A stretch of DNA of 64,000 nt from Oscillatoria nigro-viridis PCC 7112 (lineage in GTDB: Bacteria > Cyanobacteriota > Cyanobacteriia > Cyanobacteriales > Microcoleaceae), in the NCBI RefSeq assembly GCF_000317475.1, contig NC_019729.1, forward strand, positions 3,052,501 to 3,116,500, given 5' to 3'. The position numbers and the translations under genes were made by a program. The notes under the pieces were generated by a model that saw only the letters and a list, made by a program, of their open reading frames with translations, was not told where the DNA came from and ran no database searches. This document shows, piece after piece, positions 53,254 through 62,277 of this stretch (its first letter is position 1; each line of letters begins with the position of its first letter).

Positions 53254-54024
53254 ATGGTAGTCATGAAAGTTAAACCGGATAGCCTAAACTTACGTCGCTC
53301 TCCAGAGATTAAAGATGGAAACATTATCACCACTTTAGTGCTAGCTCAAGAGGTAGAAGTTATCGAAGGGAATCCGACCGATCGGTTTTGGGAAGTTAAA
53401 ACTGTTGTCAATGGTTCAACACTTCAAGGTTTCGCGAGTGCTGCTTTCTTACGGCAACCTGTCAGTGCAGCTAAAGAAGCATTAATCAGTGCGGCTGTTA
53501 AGGAATGGCTTCGATTTGACCGAGGAAATAAATTAGAGTATGAAGATCCTCACTATAAATATGTTGGGGAATATTGGTCAAAAATTGACTTAAATCTCGA
53601 CGGTCGAGACCGAGATCAACCTTGGTCAGCAGCATTGATTTCCTTCGTCGCTCGTGCTGCTAATTATCGTGATTTTAAATTTGCATCTGCTCACTCAACC
53701 TATGTTTATGATGCGGTAGATAAACGTAAGGCCAATGTTACTACAGCACCTTTTTGGGGATTTGAAGTGAAAGAACATAAACCTCAACTTGGTGATTTAG
53801 TTTGCCGTACAAGAAATGGAGTTCATATCACTTCAATGGCTTCTTTGCCAAGGGGAGGCTTTACAAGTCACTGCGATATTGTTGTCGAAGTTCGAGACTC
53901 AGAAGTGCGGACTCTTGGCGGGAATGTGCATCAATCCGTATCAATTACTTCATACCCATTGGATCATGATGGCTTTTTGAGAAAAGTCAATAGTGTCTAC
54001 GGTGTTCTAAAAAACAATCTCTAA
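53254..54024 (+). CDS. SH3 domain + DUF2272 (NlpC/P60-like amidase) protein
   Basis: About 256 residues from the ATG at 53254, set by a perfect AAGGAG site at 53238-53243; a TTG further upstream is rejected. A bacterial SH3 domain (SLNLRRSPEIKDGN ... LQGFASAAFL) is followed by a DUF2272 domain, seen in PWSAALISFVARAANY, FKFASAHSTYVYDAV and PQLGDLVCRTRNG, with a late SHCDIVVEV. DUF2272 belongs to the NlpC/P60 papain-like amidase group, so cleavage of peptidoglycan or a similar amide is likely; the usual catalytic Cys is not obvious, with Ser-Ala in its place (WSAAL). No export signal. Confidence 0.78.
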   Translation: MVVMKVKPDSLNLRRSPEIKDGNIITTLVLAQEVEVIEGNPTDRFWEVKTVVNGSTLQGFASAAFLRQPVSAAKEALISAAVKEWLRFDRGNKLEYEDPHYKYVGEYWSKIDLNLDGRDRDQPWSAALISFVARAANYRDFKFASAHSTYVYDAVDKRKANVTTAPFWGFEVKEHKPQLGDLVCRTRNGVHITSMASLPRGGFTSHCDIVVEVRDSEVRTLGGNVHQSVSITSYPLDHDGFLRKVNSVYGVLKNNL

Positions 54025-54045
54025 ACAATATTTTGGGAGTTTAAA

Positions 54046-54927
54046 ATGGCAGACCTCTACATTGTCAACGCAACCAGTCTAAATATTCGTTCATCAGCTC
54101 AGGTAGAGGAAAATAATCAAATTACATCAATACCTAAAGGTCATGTGATTTCCAAGATAGGTGTAGCCGCAGATGAATCATGGTGGAAAGTTTTAACTAT
54201 TAAAGATGGACAGCGTTTAGAAGGATTTGTCGCGAGTCGATTTTTAGAGGTTGCCCCTAAGAGGATTCAAGGGATCGGCTGGTTTAAAGAGCAGTTTAAA
54301 AGTAAGATTGAAGCTGCGATTGTGGGAACTCCCTTTAGTTTGGATATGCTAACTGCGATCGCTTTGCAAGAAACTTACTATATTTGGGGAAACCTTTATA
54401 AGAAATTACCTGTCGATGAGGTTTTGAAACTTTGCGTTGGTGATACTCTGGATACCCCTAACCGCTCTGCATTTCCAAAGAACAAAGCTGCTTTGTTGAG
54501 TGTAACTAAGGGGGATGAAATGTTTAAGATTGCCCGCAAAGCTTTAGTCGATTTGGGTGTTCATGTCGAAGATTATAAAAAAGTAGCAGATTCTTATCCT
54601 AATAAGTTTTGTCATGGCTTTGGTATCTTTCAGCTTGACTTACAGTTTTTTGAGAAAGACCCTGACTATTTTCTGCAAAAGCGTTGGTATAGCTTCGATA
54701 ATTGTTTAAGCAAGTGTACTAAAGAACTCAATGAGGCCCTTAAACGTGCCTATGGTTCGGGAAAAACAGCTTTAACAGATACTGAAAAAGTATATGTTGC
54801 TATTGCTTACAATCGTGGAAGTGTGGATTTTTCAAGGGGTTTCAAACAGGGATTTCGAGATAGTAGTGGGAAATACTACGGTGAATATATTTGGGAATAC
54901 TTGCAGCTTGCTAAATCAGTTCCTTGA
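54046..54927 (+). CDS. SH3 domain + lysozyme/transglycosylase-like protein
   Basis: A 293-residue protein. The N-terminal SH3 domain (SLNIRSSAQVEENNQITSIP ... LEGFVASRFLE) is paralogous to that of the previous gene. The rest resembles a soluble lytic transglycosylase/lysozyme: catalytic Glu in LTAIALQETYYIWGN, HGFGIFQLDLQFF and VYVAIAYNRGSVDF, as in GH23-like folds. No signal peptide is present. A GGGAG ribosome site lies before the ATG. It would cut glycan strands and completes a set that attacks three kinds of peptidoglycan bond. Confidence 0.78.
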   Translation: MADLYIVNATSLNIRSSAQVEENNQITSIPKGHVISKIGVAADESWWKVLTIKDGQRLEGFVASRFLEVAPKRIQGIGWFKEQFKSKIEAAIVGTPFSLDMLTAIALQETYYIWGNLYKKLPVDEVLKLCVGDTLDTPNRSAFPKNKAALLSVTKGDEMFKIARKALVDLGVHVEDYKKVADSYPNKFCHGFGIFQLDLQFFEKDPDYFLQKRWYSFDNCLSKCTKELNEALKRAYGSGKTALTDTEKVYVAIAYNRGSVDFSRGFKQGFRDSSGKYYGEYIWEYLQLAKSVP

Positions 54928-54948
54928 TCGCCATTATTTGCTCCATCA

Positions 54949-55070
54949 GTTCGATCGCTAGCGGTACGCCAAGCTGCTGGCTATTAGGATGACGATCGCA
55001 CCTCGTCACTCGTTCATCTGCTCACCAAACAAGGGGAAATGAAGGTTGCAGGTGCGATCGCCCTTTGCTC
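54949..55070 (+). repeat. R2 trailer repeat, copy A
   Basis: About 122 bases matching 56395-56515 at roughly 85%, including GCTATTAGGATG, CGATCGCACCTCGTCACTC, CATCT(G/C)CTCACCAAA and GGAAATGAAGGTTGCAGG. It follows the last gene of the first cassette and directly precedes R1 copy B. Confidence 0.85.
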
Positions 55071-55080
55071 TCGATCGACA

Positions 55081-55200
55081 ATTTACAAACCTTTACAAAA
55101 GCCTGTCACTTTTTCTCACCGACAGGGCGATCGGGATGGTTTATTATTTGAATTAAAGCAGAGCAAAAGCGGCTCAGACTGTTCAAAGTTAAACCACATA
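55081..55200 (+). repeat. R1 leader repeat, copy B
   Basis: Partner of 51987-52107; ends 18 bases before the alpha/beta hydrolase start codon. A reading frame crosses R1B into that gene but is not needed for it. Confidence 0.8.
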
Positions 55201-55218
55201 GAAAATAAGGATTTGATT

Positions 55219-56340
55219 ATGCCGATTATCTTTGTGCATGGCGTTTCTAGTCGGATGGACACAAAATATGAGAAGGCTTGGGAGAAAACTAGAGCGAATC
55301 TTAGGAAGTACATTGCCCCAGTTATATCTGCATCTGGTGATCCAGACGACGTTTTGATTGACAATGCTTTCTGGGGAGATCTTTCTGTTCAATTGCGTCA
55401 GGGCAGAACGTCAAGTCTTCCGGATGATAAAAGAGTTCAAGCAATTTTAAAGAGGAAGAAAGGTTGGATAGATCGCAAGATTGTAGAATTTCAGAAAATA
55501 CCTGATTCTGATAAAGCCGAATACTTATTGGATCTGATACCTGAAGTAGGGAAAAAATTGCATGACTTACCAGGTTACTTTTTTGGCAGATTTGTAGATC
55601 CTCTACGGAAACCTTTGAATGAAAGTGTGACTCTCTTCCTGGGTGATGTTTTTTTCTATCTTGCTAAACGGGGTACAGCAGATCATCCAGGAAAGATATC
55701 ATACCAGCTACTTAATACCTTGGAGAAAGCCCACAAGGATAAGATTGCAAAAGGTGAAAAGCTGATTGTATTTAGCCACAGTATGGGTGGACAAATTGTT
55801 TATGACATAGTGAGCTACTTTTTACCTCAAATGTCTCAATTACCACAATATACAACGCATAAGTACAAGGATATTTATATTGATTTTTGGTGTGCAGCAG
55901 CATCCCAGGTCGGTTTGTTCAAAGAGATGAAAGTTTTCAAACAAGACGATGATGGACAATCAGCTAGTTCAAATCAGGAGTTCCTTGAACTCGATCTAGG
56001 TGTTGAAGTTTTGGAACTAGAAGCAACAAAAGTAGGTGCCGAACATTCATCAGAAAAAGTTGAGTTTCCATCGGATCATTTAAATATTTTGTGGAATCTA
56101 TGGGATGATAGCGATTATCTCAGTTTCACGGCTGAACCTTTGATTAAAGAGGTTTTAGACGATCTTTACGATAGTGGAAAGTCTCCTGTTAGCTCACATA
56201 CAAATCATTTTGACGATCCTGAATTCTACAAGGAATTTGCTCTGTTAATTCGAGAAGCCCAAGAAGTTGAATGGTGCAGACAAATGTTTTTGGACAAGCT
56301 TCAGCCCAGCAATGATGTGATTAGTGAAAATGCAACCTAA
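55219..56340 (+). CDS. Alpha/beta hydrolase (lipase/esterase-like)
   Basis: About 373 residues from the ATG at 55219 (AAGG site); an in-frame extension upstream runs through R1 and is rejected. The opening IIFVHGVSSR holds the oxyanion strand, and LIVFSHSMGGQIVYDIV the nucleophile elbow Ser. The catalytic acid is uncertain; HTNHFDDPEFYKE near the C-terminus may supply the His. No signal peptide. The fold fits lipases and phospholipase-type effectors. It is the only gene in the second R1-R2 unit. Confidence 0.82.
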   Translation: MPIIFVHGVSSRMDTKYEKAWEKTRANLRKYIAPVISASGDPDDVLIDNAFWGDLSVQLRQGRTSSLPDDKRVQAILKRKKGWIDRKIVEFQKIPDSDKAEYLLDLIPEVGKKLHDLPGYFFGRFVDPLRKPLNESVTLFLGDVFFYLAKRGTADHPGKISYQLLNTLEKAHKDKIAKGEKLIVFSHSMGGQIVYDIVSYFLPQMSQLPQYTTHKYKDIYIDFWCAAASQVGLFKEMKVFKQDDDGQSASSNQEFLELDLGVEVLELEATKVGAEHSSEKVEFPSDHLNILWNLWDDSDYLSFTAEPLIKEVLDDLYDSGKSPVSSHTNHFDDPEFYKEFALLIREAQEVEWCRQMFLDKLQPSNDVISENAT

Positions 56341-56394
56341 AAATCGTGTTGGAACGGATTGGCAAGAGATCTTGATTAAGTACCACTAACGTTA

Positions 56395-56515
56395 GTTCGA
56401 TCGCCAACAATACACCAAACTGCTAGCTATTAGGATGTCGATCGCACCTCGTCACTCTTTCATCTCCTCACCAAATAACAGGAAATGAAGGTTGCAGGCG
56501 CGATCGCTCTTTCTC
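56395..56515 (+). repeat. R2 trailer repeat, copy B
   Basis: Partner of 54949-55070, 54 bases after the alpha/beta hydrolase stop codon. Confidence 0.85.
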
Positions 56516-56576
56516 CTGACTAATGCTAATGACTGCTTTCGGAGTCCACTATCAACTGACAACTATCAACTGACTT

Positions 56577-57191
56577 TCATTCGTGCGGCGTACCATCAGG
56601 CATCACCGCACCCTTTAAATTCGCCCCTGCCAAATTAGTATCCAACAGCCAAGCATTTCTCAGATTAGCACCCTTCAAATTAGCACTTTCCAGATTAGCC
56701 ATCCACAGATTAGCACCCTCCAAATTCGCCCCTTCCAAATCAGCGTTAACGAGAAAAATACCTTTCATAAAAGCACCTCTTAAGTTAGCAGTTCTCAAAT
56801 TACTTCCTCCCAAATAAGCATCCTCTAAAAACGCATTTTCTAGATTGCTTCCCTCCAAATTTGCCCCGGCTAAATTGCTGCTTATCAGGTAAACCCCAGC
56901 AAAATTTGCCTGTTTCAAGTTAGCGTTTACCAAATGCGCGCTCCACAAATTCGCATCTTTAAGGTTGGCTTTTTCTAAATTGACGCCTTCCAGAAAAACT
57001 TCGCTCAAATTCGCCCCGGAAAGATTGCAACCTTGACATTCCCTCGCTGTCAGCAATTGCCGGACTTGATGCTTGACTGACGAACGGTTCGCTGCGAAAA
57101 TTATTAAACCTGTAGCTGCTAATGCAATAATACTAAAAGTTGCCAACCCGATCGCACTTACAACTTTCCTTTGTCCCACGCCTCGAAACAT
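56577..57191 (-). CDS. Membrane-anchored pentapeptide repeat protein
   Basis: A 204-residue protein with one membrane segment (about 12-34, GLATFSIIALAATGLIIFAA) followed by roughly 28 pentapeptide repeats of A(N/D)LxX type (NLSGANLSEVFLEGVNLEKA) that would form a right-handed beta-helix. It is widespread in cyanobacteria and its role is mostly unknown. It is divergent from a lipoprotein gene 73 bases away. Confidence 0.92.
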   Translation of the reverse strand: MFRGVGQRKVVSAIGLATFSIIALAATGLIIFAANRSSVKHQVRQLLTARECQGCNLSGANLSEVFLEGVNLEKANLKDANLWSAHLVNANLKQANFAGVYLISSNLAGANLEGSNLENAFLEDAYLGGSNLRTANLRGAFMKGIFLVNADLEGANLEGANLWMANLESANLKGANLRNAWLLDTNLAGANLKGAVMPDGTPHE

Positions 57192-57264
57192 CCGCTTGCC
57201 GCCCCTAAAAATATTTCGATAATTGTTCGTATTTATAACCTAGTTCCTTCTTTCTCCTGCCCCT

Positions 57265-58698
57265 ATGAAAAAACAGTTAAAATTTAAATTCCTGACGATC
57301 GCACTTATTGTAAGCTTAGCAATAATCGGTGTCGGGTGCGATCGCCTTTTCAAAAAACCCTTTCAACTTCCCGCCTCAGCAAAACAAGAACCCTGGCCAA
57401 TTCAAACAGGCCTCCGAGCAGCCATCCTCCGCGACAATATACCAACAGTCAACCGCGTAGTTTTAGTACCCGACGAAGCCACATTCTTAGCAGAAATCCA
57501 AAAATGGAATCTCAAAGGAAACTGGCCTATTCTCATCGAAGACAAAAAATATGCGCCCATGTTTTTGCAGCGCTTTCAACCCGAAGAAATAGTCCGTTTG
57601 CCCAGCATCAAACAGCAACTGCCAAAAAATCAAAAACTCCAGCAATTAATGCTCAACAGCGCAGCAGCAGCCTGGAATGCCACCGATACTCCAACCTTAA
57701 AAGCAAAATGGAAGCAACTCGGCTGGGAACCCCCAGGAGTAGTAATCACAGCAGAAAACGACCCCGCACGCTCAGCAGCAGTTGCCTTAGCAGCCGCTCA
57801 CGGCCAACCTTTAGTATTTCTAGAAGGCAACTTCGGAAAACCCAACGATACCCTCAATAACACACAGTGGAAAACTCTGCAACTAGCAGTTACAAAAGCC
57901 GTCGAATCAACCGGTTTTTTTTATTCTCAACTCGCAGACCCGATCGACACAATAACCATAGTACGCCAACTAGCAGTCAAATATCAATCTCCTGAAAAAC
58001 CAGACGAACAACTAGCCGTTACCGACGGTTTGGGAAGACACCCCAACGGCGAACGCTGGGCGACTGTTGGCTGGATTTACGGTTCCGAGGTACGATCGAT
58101 CTATCAAGCCATGTGTGCCATATTTCTCGATACCGAAACAGCCATGCTTTATGACAGTTACCCCAAGGAAGGAAATTGGGGAAAATATGAAATGGAGGAA
58201 GCAGCTAGCGGACTAAAAACCATAGGTTTGAATGTCGAAGTAGTGCAGCAACCACAATCTAGCCTGGAAAAGTGGCGGAGTTTAGCCTCAAAACCGTGGA
58301 CATTTGACTTAATATTAATGAATTCCAAAGGCTATCCAAAATCATTCCAAGTCGGCAACGGCGACGCTTCAGTTGAAGACATACCAAAACTCCAATTCCC
58401 CGCAGCAATCCACATGATCCACAGTTGGTCAGCAGCAGCCCCAGATGACACAAACACTGTTGCCGGAAGGTGGCTAGAGAATGGTGCTTACGCATATATT
58501 GGCAGCGTCAACGAACCTTTTTTATCTGCATTTATTCCATCTAACTTAATGGTCGATCGCCTAAAGCGAGGAGCACCCTTTTTAATCGCAGCACGCCAGC
58601 TAGAATCCCCACCCTGGAAAGTCGCCACCATCGGCGATCCGCTAATGTCGATCGCCAAACCCAGACCAAGAATCCCGTCCAGTCAACAACCGAGGTGA
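57265..58698 (+). CDS. Uncharacterised exported lipoprotein
   Basis: A 477-residue protein beginning with a lipoprotein signal (LIVSLAIIGVGC, lipobox Cys at about residue 25). The mature part has GWIYGSEVRSIYQAM, then a His-containing segment AIHMIHSWSAAAPDD, WLENGAYAYIGSVNEPF and RGAPFLIAARQLESPPWKVA. The last blocks recall the gingipain/TIGR03790-like C-terminal region (GAxAYxGSVxEP, GDPL), but I am not certain. Function unknown. Confidence 0.72.
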   Translation: MKKQLKFKFLTIALIVSLAIIGVGCDRLFKKPFQLPASAKQEPWPIQTGLRAAILRDNIPTVNRVVLVPDEATFLAEIQKWNLKGNWPILIEDKKYAPMFLQRFQPEEIVRLPSIKQQLPKNQKLQQLMLNSAAAAWNATDTPTLKAKWKQLGWEPPGVVITAENDPARSAAVALAAAHGQPLVFLEGNFGKPNDTLNNTQWKTLQLAVTKAVESTGFFYSQLADPIDTITIVRQLAVKYQSPEKPDEQLAVTDGLGRHPNGERWATVGWIYGSEVRSIYQAMCAIFLDTETAMLYDSYPKEGNWGKYEMEEAASGLKTIGLNVEVVQQPQSSLEKWRSLASKPWTFDLILMNSKGYPKSFQVGNGDASVEDIPKLQFPAAIHMIHSWSAAAPDDTNTVAGRWLENGAYAYIGSVNEPFLSAFIPSNLMVDRLKRGAPFLIAARQLESPPWKVATIGDPLMSIAKPRPRIPSSQQPR

Positions 58699-59109
58699 TA
58701 TGATGCGCGAGCGAGAGATTTAAAATGGGAGATTTGAGATGTGTGGTTTGAGATTTCTGGTTGTCAGGTAAAATCTCCAATCGTCAATTATTTAATTTGA
58801 AAGTTGTTTTGCAGTGAGTTATATGATATGGCGAGTTCACTGATGCGATCGGCATAACCACCCACACGGTAAATATAGTTAATTAGCATTATCGCCAGGT
58901 TATATCTCAGTTTGAATGTAACTGAGCATACAATCACGCCAAATCCGCCGCTCCTCAGAATCAGTCATTCCACCCCAGCAGCCAGCCCCAAAAAATTACC
59001 CTAAAATACGCCTTAATTAAGTTGTCAATTCCCCTAAAATCACTCAAAATGAAAATAAGAAATAAATTGTAATATTTATATAACTTCTCACAGAAGAATT
59101 AACCGCTAA
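58699..59109. other. Intergenic region before the ClC gene
   Basis: 411 bases with AT-rich DNA and GAGATTTGAGAT-type short repeats near 58730-58755. No gene or convincing promoter was recognised. Confidence 0.6.
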
Positions 59110-60732
59110 ATGAGAGCCACCCATCCTGTGGATCAGCAGCCACCCGGGCCAACCGCAGCAACTCCCCAAGCCTCCAGCCTAAGCCCGCTATTCAACCGCC
59201 TGCACCCAAGCCCAGAAAGCCTCTTGCTCATCCTGTCCCTAGTCATCGGGGGAGTTACGGGTGCAGGCGTCGTCACTTTTCACTACCTCATCCACTTCAT
59301 CCACAGCCTGATGCTGGAAGACTTCATGGGGGCGATCGCGTCGAAAGGCTCTTGGACGCTAGCCTGCATTCCCACCCTCGGCGGAGTCATCATCGGGCTG
59401 ATGCGGTGGCGGTTTCGGGACTTTGGCCCGAATATGTCTTCCTTAATTGCAGCCACCCGCGGCCTGCAAGAACTCTCCCCCCTCAAACCCATCACCAAAA
59501 TGGTGGCAGCCTCAGTTTCCCTCGGCACCGGCGCCTCCCTCGGCCCGGAAGCCCCCAGCGTCGAAATCGGCGCCAACTTCGGAATGCTGCTGGCTCAAGT
59601 CTTGCAGCTCTCCCCAGAACGGCAGCGCTTGCTCCTCGGCGCGGGAGCAGCAGCAGGTTTATCCGCCGGGTTTAACTCTCCCATCGCCGGAGTGTTCTTT
59701 GCCTTAGAAGTCGTGCTCGGCAGCACCTTCGCCACTTCGTCAGTCAGCGTTGTCTTGCTCTCCGCCGTAGTTTCGGCGCTGATCGCTCAAATCTGCTTGG
59801 GAGCTCAGCCGGCCTTTGCTTTGCCGATCTACGATGTCCGCAGCCCCCTAGAACTGCCTCTGTACATGGGATTGGGACTTTTAGCGAGCGGAGTGTCTCT
59901 AGCGTACACAGAAGCAATTCAATTAGCCGATCGCTGTTTTCAAGGAAAAGTCCGAGGATTTGCTTGGCTCGGACGACTGCCCCGACCGCTTCAGCCCATC
60001 ATCGGCGGGGTCTGCGTCGGCTTAGTCGCCCTGCAATTTCCTCAAATTTTGGGTGTCGGCTACGAAACAGTCCAAGCAATGCTCCAAGATGTTAAATTTT
60101 CCTTGCCTTTGCTGCTGCTGCTGCTGTTTGTCAAACTGGCGATGACAGCAATCAGCCTCGGCAGCGGTTTAGTGGGCGGTATATTCGCTCCGGCGATGTT
60201 TTTGGGAGCTTCCTTGGGTTCGGCTTACGGCCTGTTTTTGGAAATGCTGCCGGCAATGAGCGATCGAGTCGCCGGCCCTGCCGCCTACGCCATGGTGGGA
60301 ATGGCCGCCGTCCTCGCCGGCAGCGCCAGAGCACCGCTGACAGCCATCCTGTTGATGTTTGAATTAACCCGCGATTACCGGATTGTCTTGCCTTTGATGG
60401 CAGCAGTCGGATTGAGCGTTTGGCTGGTGGAGTGGGTCAACCGCCGATCGACAGCCCACAGCCTCAACCTTCAGCAAATGGGCGTAGACGTGGCTGTCAA
60501 TACACCGATCACAGCCAGAGAACAGTTGCAAGATTGGGAAGATGTTCTGGGCGATCGCATCGTCACAGAACTGATTTCTTGCCAAATTCCCATTGATGAC
60601 GAACACAGCGACGATGAGCCCGTGCTGGCGATCGCTAACGCACATTTGCCAGAAAATGTCAAACCATTACCTGAAACAAAATCAGCAGTTTTACCCAGAT
60701 CCAATCCCGTTGGTTCGTCACAAAACCAATAA
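59110..60732 (+). CDS. ClC-family chloride channel / Cl-:H+ antiporter
   Basis: A 540-residue membrane protein with about 16-18 helices. Selectivity signatures are GTGASLGPEAPSVEIGANFG (equivalent to GREGP) and GSGLVGGIFAPAMFLGASLG (GxFxP). The ~100-residue C-terminus is polar and lacks CBS domains. The residue after the GxFxP block and the missing external proton Glu in the GxEGP site (here Gly-Pro-Glu is kept) leave channel or exchanger open. It may serve chloride or pH balance. Confidence 0.93.
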   Translation: MRATHPVDQQPPGPTAATPQASSLSPLFNRLHPSPESLLLILSLVIGGVTGAGVVTFHYLIHFIHSLMLEDFMGAIASKGSWTLACIPTLGGVIIGLMRWRFRDFGPNMSSLIAATRGLQELSPLKPITKMVAASVSLGTGASLGPEAPSVEIGANFGMLLAQVLQLSPERQRLLLGAGAAAGLSAGFNSPIAGVFFALEVVLGSTFATSSVSVVLLSAVVSALIAQICLGAQPAFALPIYDVRSPLELPLYMGLGLLASGVSLAYTEAIQLADRCFQGKVRGFAWLGRLPRPLQPIIGGVCVGLVALQFPQILGVGYETVQAMLQDVKFSLPLLLLLLFVKLAMTAISLGSGLVGGIFAPAMFLGASLGSAYGLFLEMLPAMSDRVAGPAAYAMVGMAAVLAGSARAPLTAILLMFELTRDYRIVLPLMAAVGLSVWLVEWVNRRSTAHSLNLQQMGVDVAVNTPITAREQLQDWEDVLGDRIVTELISCQIPIDDEHSDDEPVLAIANAHLPENVKPLPETKSAVLPRSNPVGSSQNQ

Positions 60733-60755
60733 CCTCAGATCTAAATCTGACAACT

Positions 60756-61643
60756 ATGATATTTATCAACCCTAAAACCGATTACGCCTTCAAAAAAATT
60801 TTCGGTTCCTCAGAAAGCAAAGACATTCTAATTAGCTTTCTCAACGCTATAATTTATGAAGGCAATCCCACGATTGAAGACTTAGAAATTATCAACCAGA
60901 ATCTGCCGCCCAAACTAGAAGGCTTAAAAGATAGTTATCTGGATGTGAAAGCCAAACTCAGCGATGGCACTTTAGTAATTATTGAAATGCAGGTGCTCAA
61001 CGTCCAGTCTTTTGGCAAGCGAGTTTTGTACAATGCAGCGAAGACTTACGCTTTTCAATTGGAAGCAGCCCAAGGATATCGAATGCTGAAGCCAGTAATT
61101 GCTCTGACAATTACTGATTTTGAAATGTTTCCTAACAGCCCACAATTTATTTCCCGATTTGTGTTCAAAGAAGTCAAGACCAATTTGACTTATCCCGAAA
61201 ACGAGCTGGATTTAGTGTTTGTAGAGTTGCCCAAGTTTACCAAAGGACAGGAGGAACTTGAAACTTTAGCAGACAAATGGATTTATTTTATGAAAAATGC
61301 CAGAAGTCTGACATCGGTTCCAGAAACAATGGATAGCGTACCGGAAATACATCAAGCATTTAATATTGCGAACCAAGCCAGTTTGAGCCGAGAGGAAGTG
61401 GAAGATTTGGACAGAAGAGAACAGTTTATTTACGACCAACAGGGAGCAATTATTAAGGCCGTTCAGGACGGCATAGAACAAGGTATAGAACAAGGTATAG
61501 AACAAGGACGAGAACAAGGAATGCGAGAAAAGGCGATCGCGATCGCCCGACAATTACTTTCACAGCTAGATAATGCCACGATCGCCCAAGTTACGGGGCT
61601 TAGCGTTGAGGATGTAGGGAATTTGCGAGAAAGCGATTCCTAG
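60756..61643 (+). CDS. Rpn-family recombination-promoting nuclease/putative transposase
   Basis: A 295-residue PD-(D/E)XK protein of the Rpn (YhgA-like) family. The N-terminus MIFINPKTDYAFKKIFGSSE and the core YLDVKAKLSDG...LVIIEMQ hold the D-ExQ catalytic pattern. A run of IEQG repeats follows (about 240-255, TATAGAACAAGG units at DNA level), and the C-terminal helices (AIAIARQLLSQLDNATIAQV) are family-typical. These genes are common, variable and mobile-like in cyanobacteria; a DNA-damage or defence role has been proposed. Confidence 0.92.
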   Translation: MIFINPKTDYAFKKIFGSSESKDILISFLNAIIYEGNPTIEDLEIINQNLPPKLEGLKDSYLDVKAKLSDGTLVIIEMQVLNVQSFGKRVLYNAAKTYAFQLEAAQGYRMLKPVIALTITDFEMFPNSPQFISRFVFKEVKTNLTYPENELDLVFVELPKFTKGQEELETLADKWIYFMKNARSLTSVPETMDSVPEIHQAFNIANQASLSREEVEDLDRREQFIYDQQGAIIKAVQDGIEQGIEQGIEQGREQGMREKAIAIARQLLSQLDNATIAQVTGLSVEDVGNLRESDS

Positions 61644-61701
61644 TTTAAAGTAATTGGCTACAGGAAGTGGAGCTAGACAGAGTGATGAACGATTTTTGAT
61701 T

Positions 61702-62277
61702 ATGGATTATAGGAAAAAACTATTGATTCTCGATCTTGATGAAACTTTAATTTATGCTAGCGAAGCATCTCTACCTCGGCAAGCTGACTTTTTAGTAGAT
61801 CCATATCACATTTACAAACGACCGTTTCTTGATGTCTTTTTGAAAAATTGCTTAGACTGGTTTGAGGTTGCAGTTTGGACATCTTCTACGCCGTCTTATG
61901 CGATCGCAATTGTGTCAGCCATCTTTGAAAATCCTAAAACTTTATCGTTTGTGTGGGCAAGCGATCGCTGCACAGTTGCTTGCGATCTTGAATGGTTTGA
62001 ATATTACAATCGGAAAAATATCAAAAAGGTCAAGCGCAAAGGGTATCGTCTAGAGTCAATCATTGCAGTGGATGATACGCCTCAAAAGTGGGAGCGCAGC
62101 TACGGCAATCTGGTGCGAGTAAACCCTTTTGAGGGGGAGGAGACGGATGATGAATTGAAGTATTTGCTGCTTTACTTGGATCAACTCAGATATGAAGAAA
62201 ATATCCGCAGTGTCGAGAAAAGGTTCTGGCGAAATAGGCTGATCAGAGCGATCGGTGAGTCATATCAAATCCGTTGA
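61702..62277 (+). CDS. NIF/FCP1-like HAD phosphatase
   Basis: About 191 residues from the ATG at 61702. The HAD motif LLILDLDETLIYA (DxDxT) is at the N-terminus; VAVWTSSTPSYAI and SIIAVDDTPQKWERSYGNLV are motifs II-IV, as in eukaryotic CTD phosphatases. It dephosphorylates an unknown substrate. It starts 58 bases after the Rpn gene and may share its transcript. Confidence 0.9.
   Translation: MDYRKKLLILDLDETLIYASEASLPRQADFLVDPYHIYKRPFLDVFLKNCLDWFEVAVWTSSTPSYAIAIVSAIFENPKTLSFVWASDRCTVACDLEWFEYYNRKNIKKVKRKGYRLESIIAVDDTPQKWERSYGNLVRVNPFEGEETDDELKYLLLYLDQLRYEENIRSVEKRFWRNRLIRAIGESYQIR

Noticed and set aside
55039..55218. 60-residue N-terminal extension of the alpha/beta hydrolase
   Set aside because: It reads through the R1 repeat, which upstream of the LAS peptidase is non-coding. 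The ATG at 55219 has a ribosome site and starts just before the first beta-strand.
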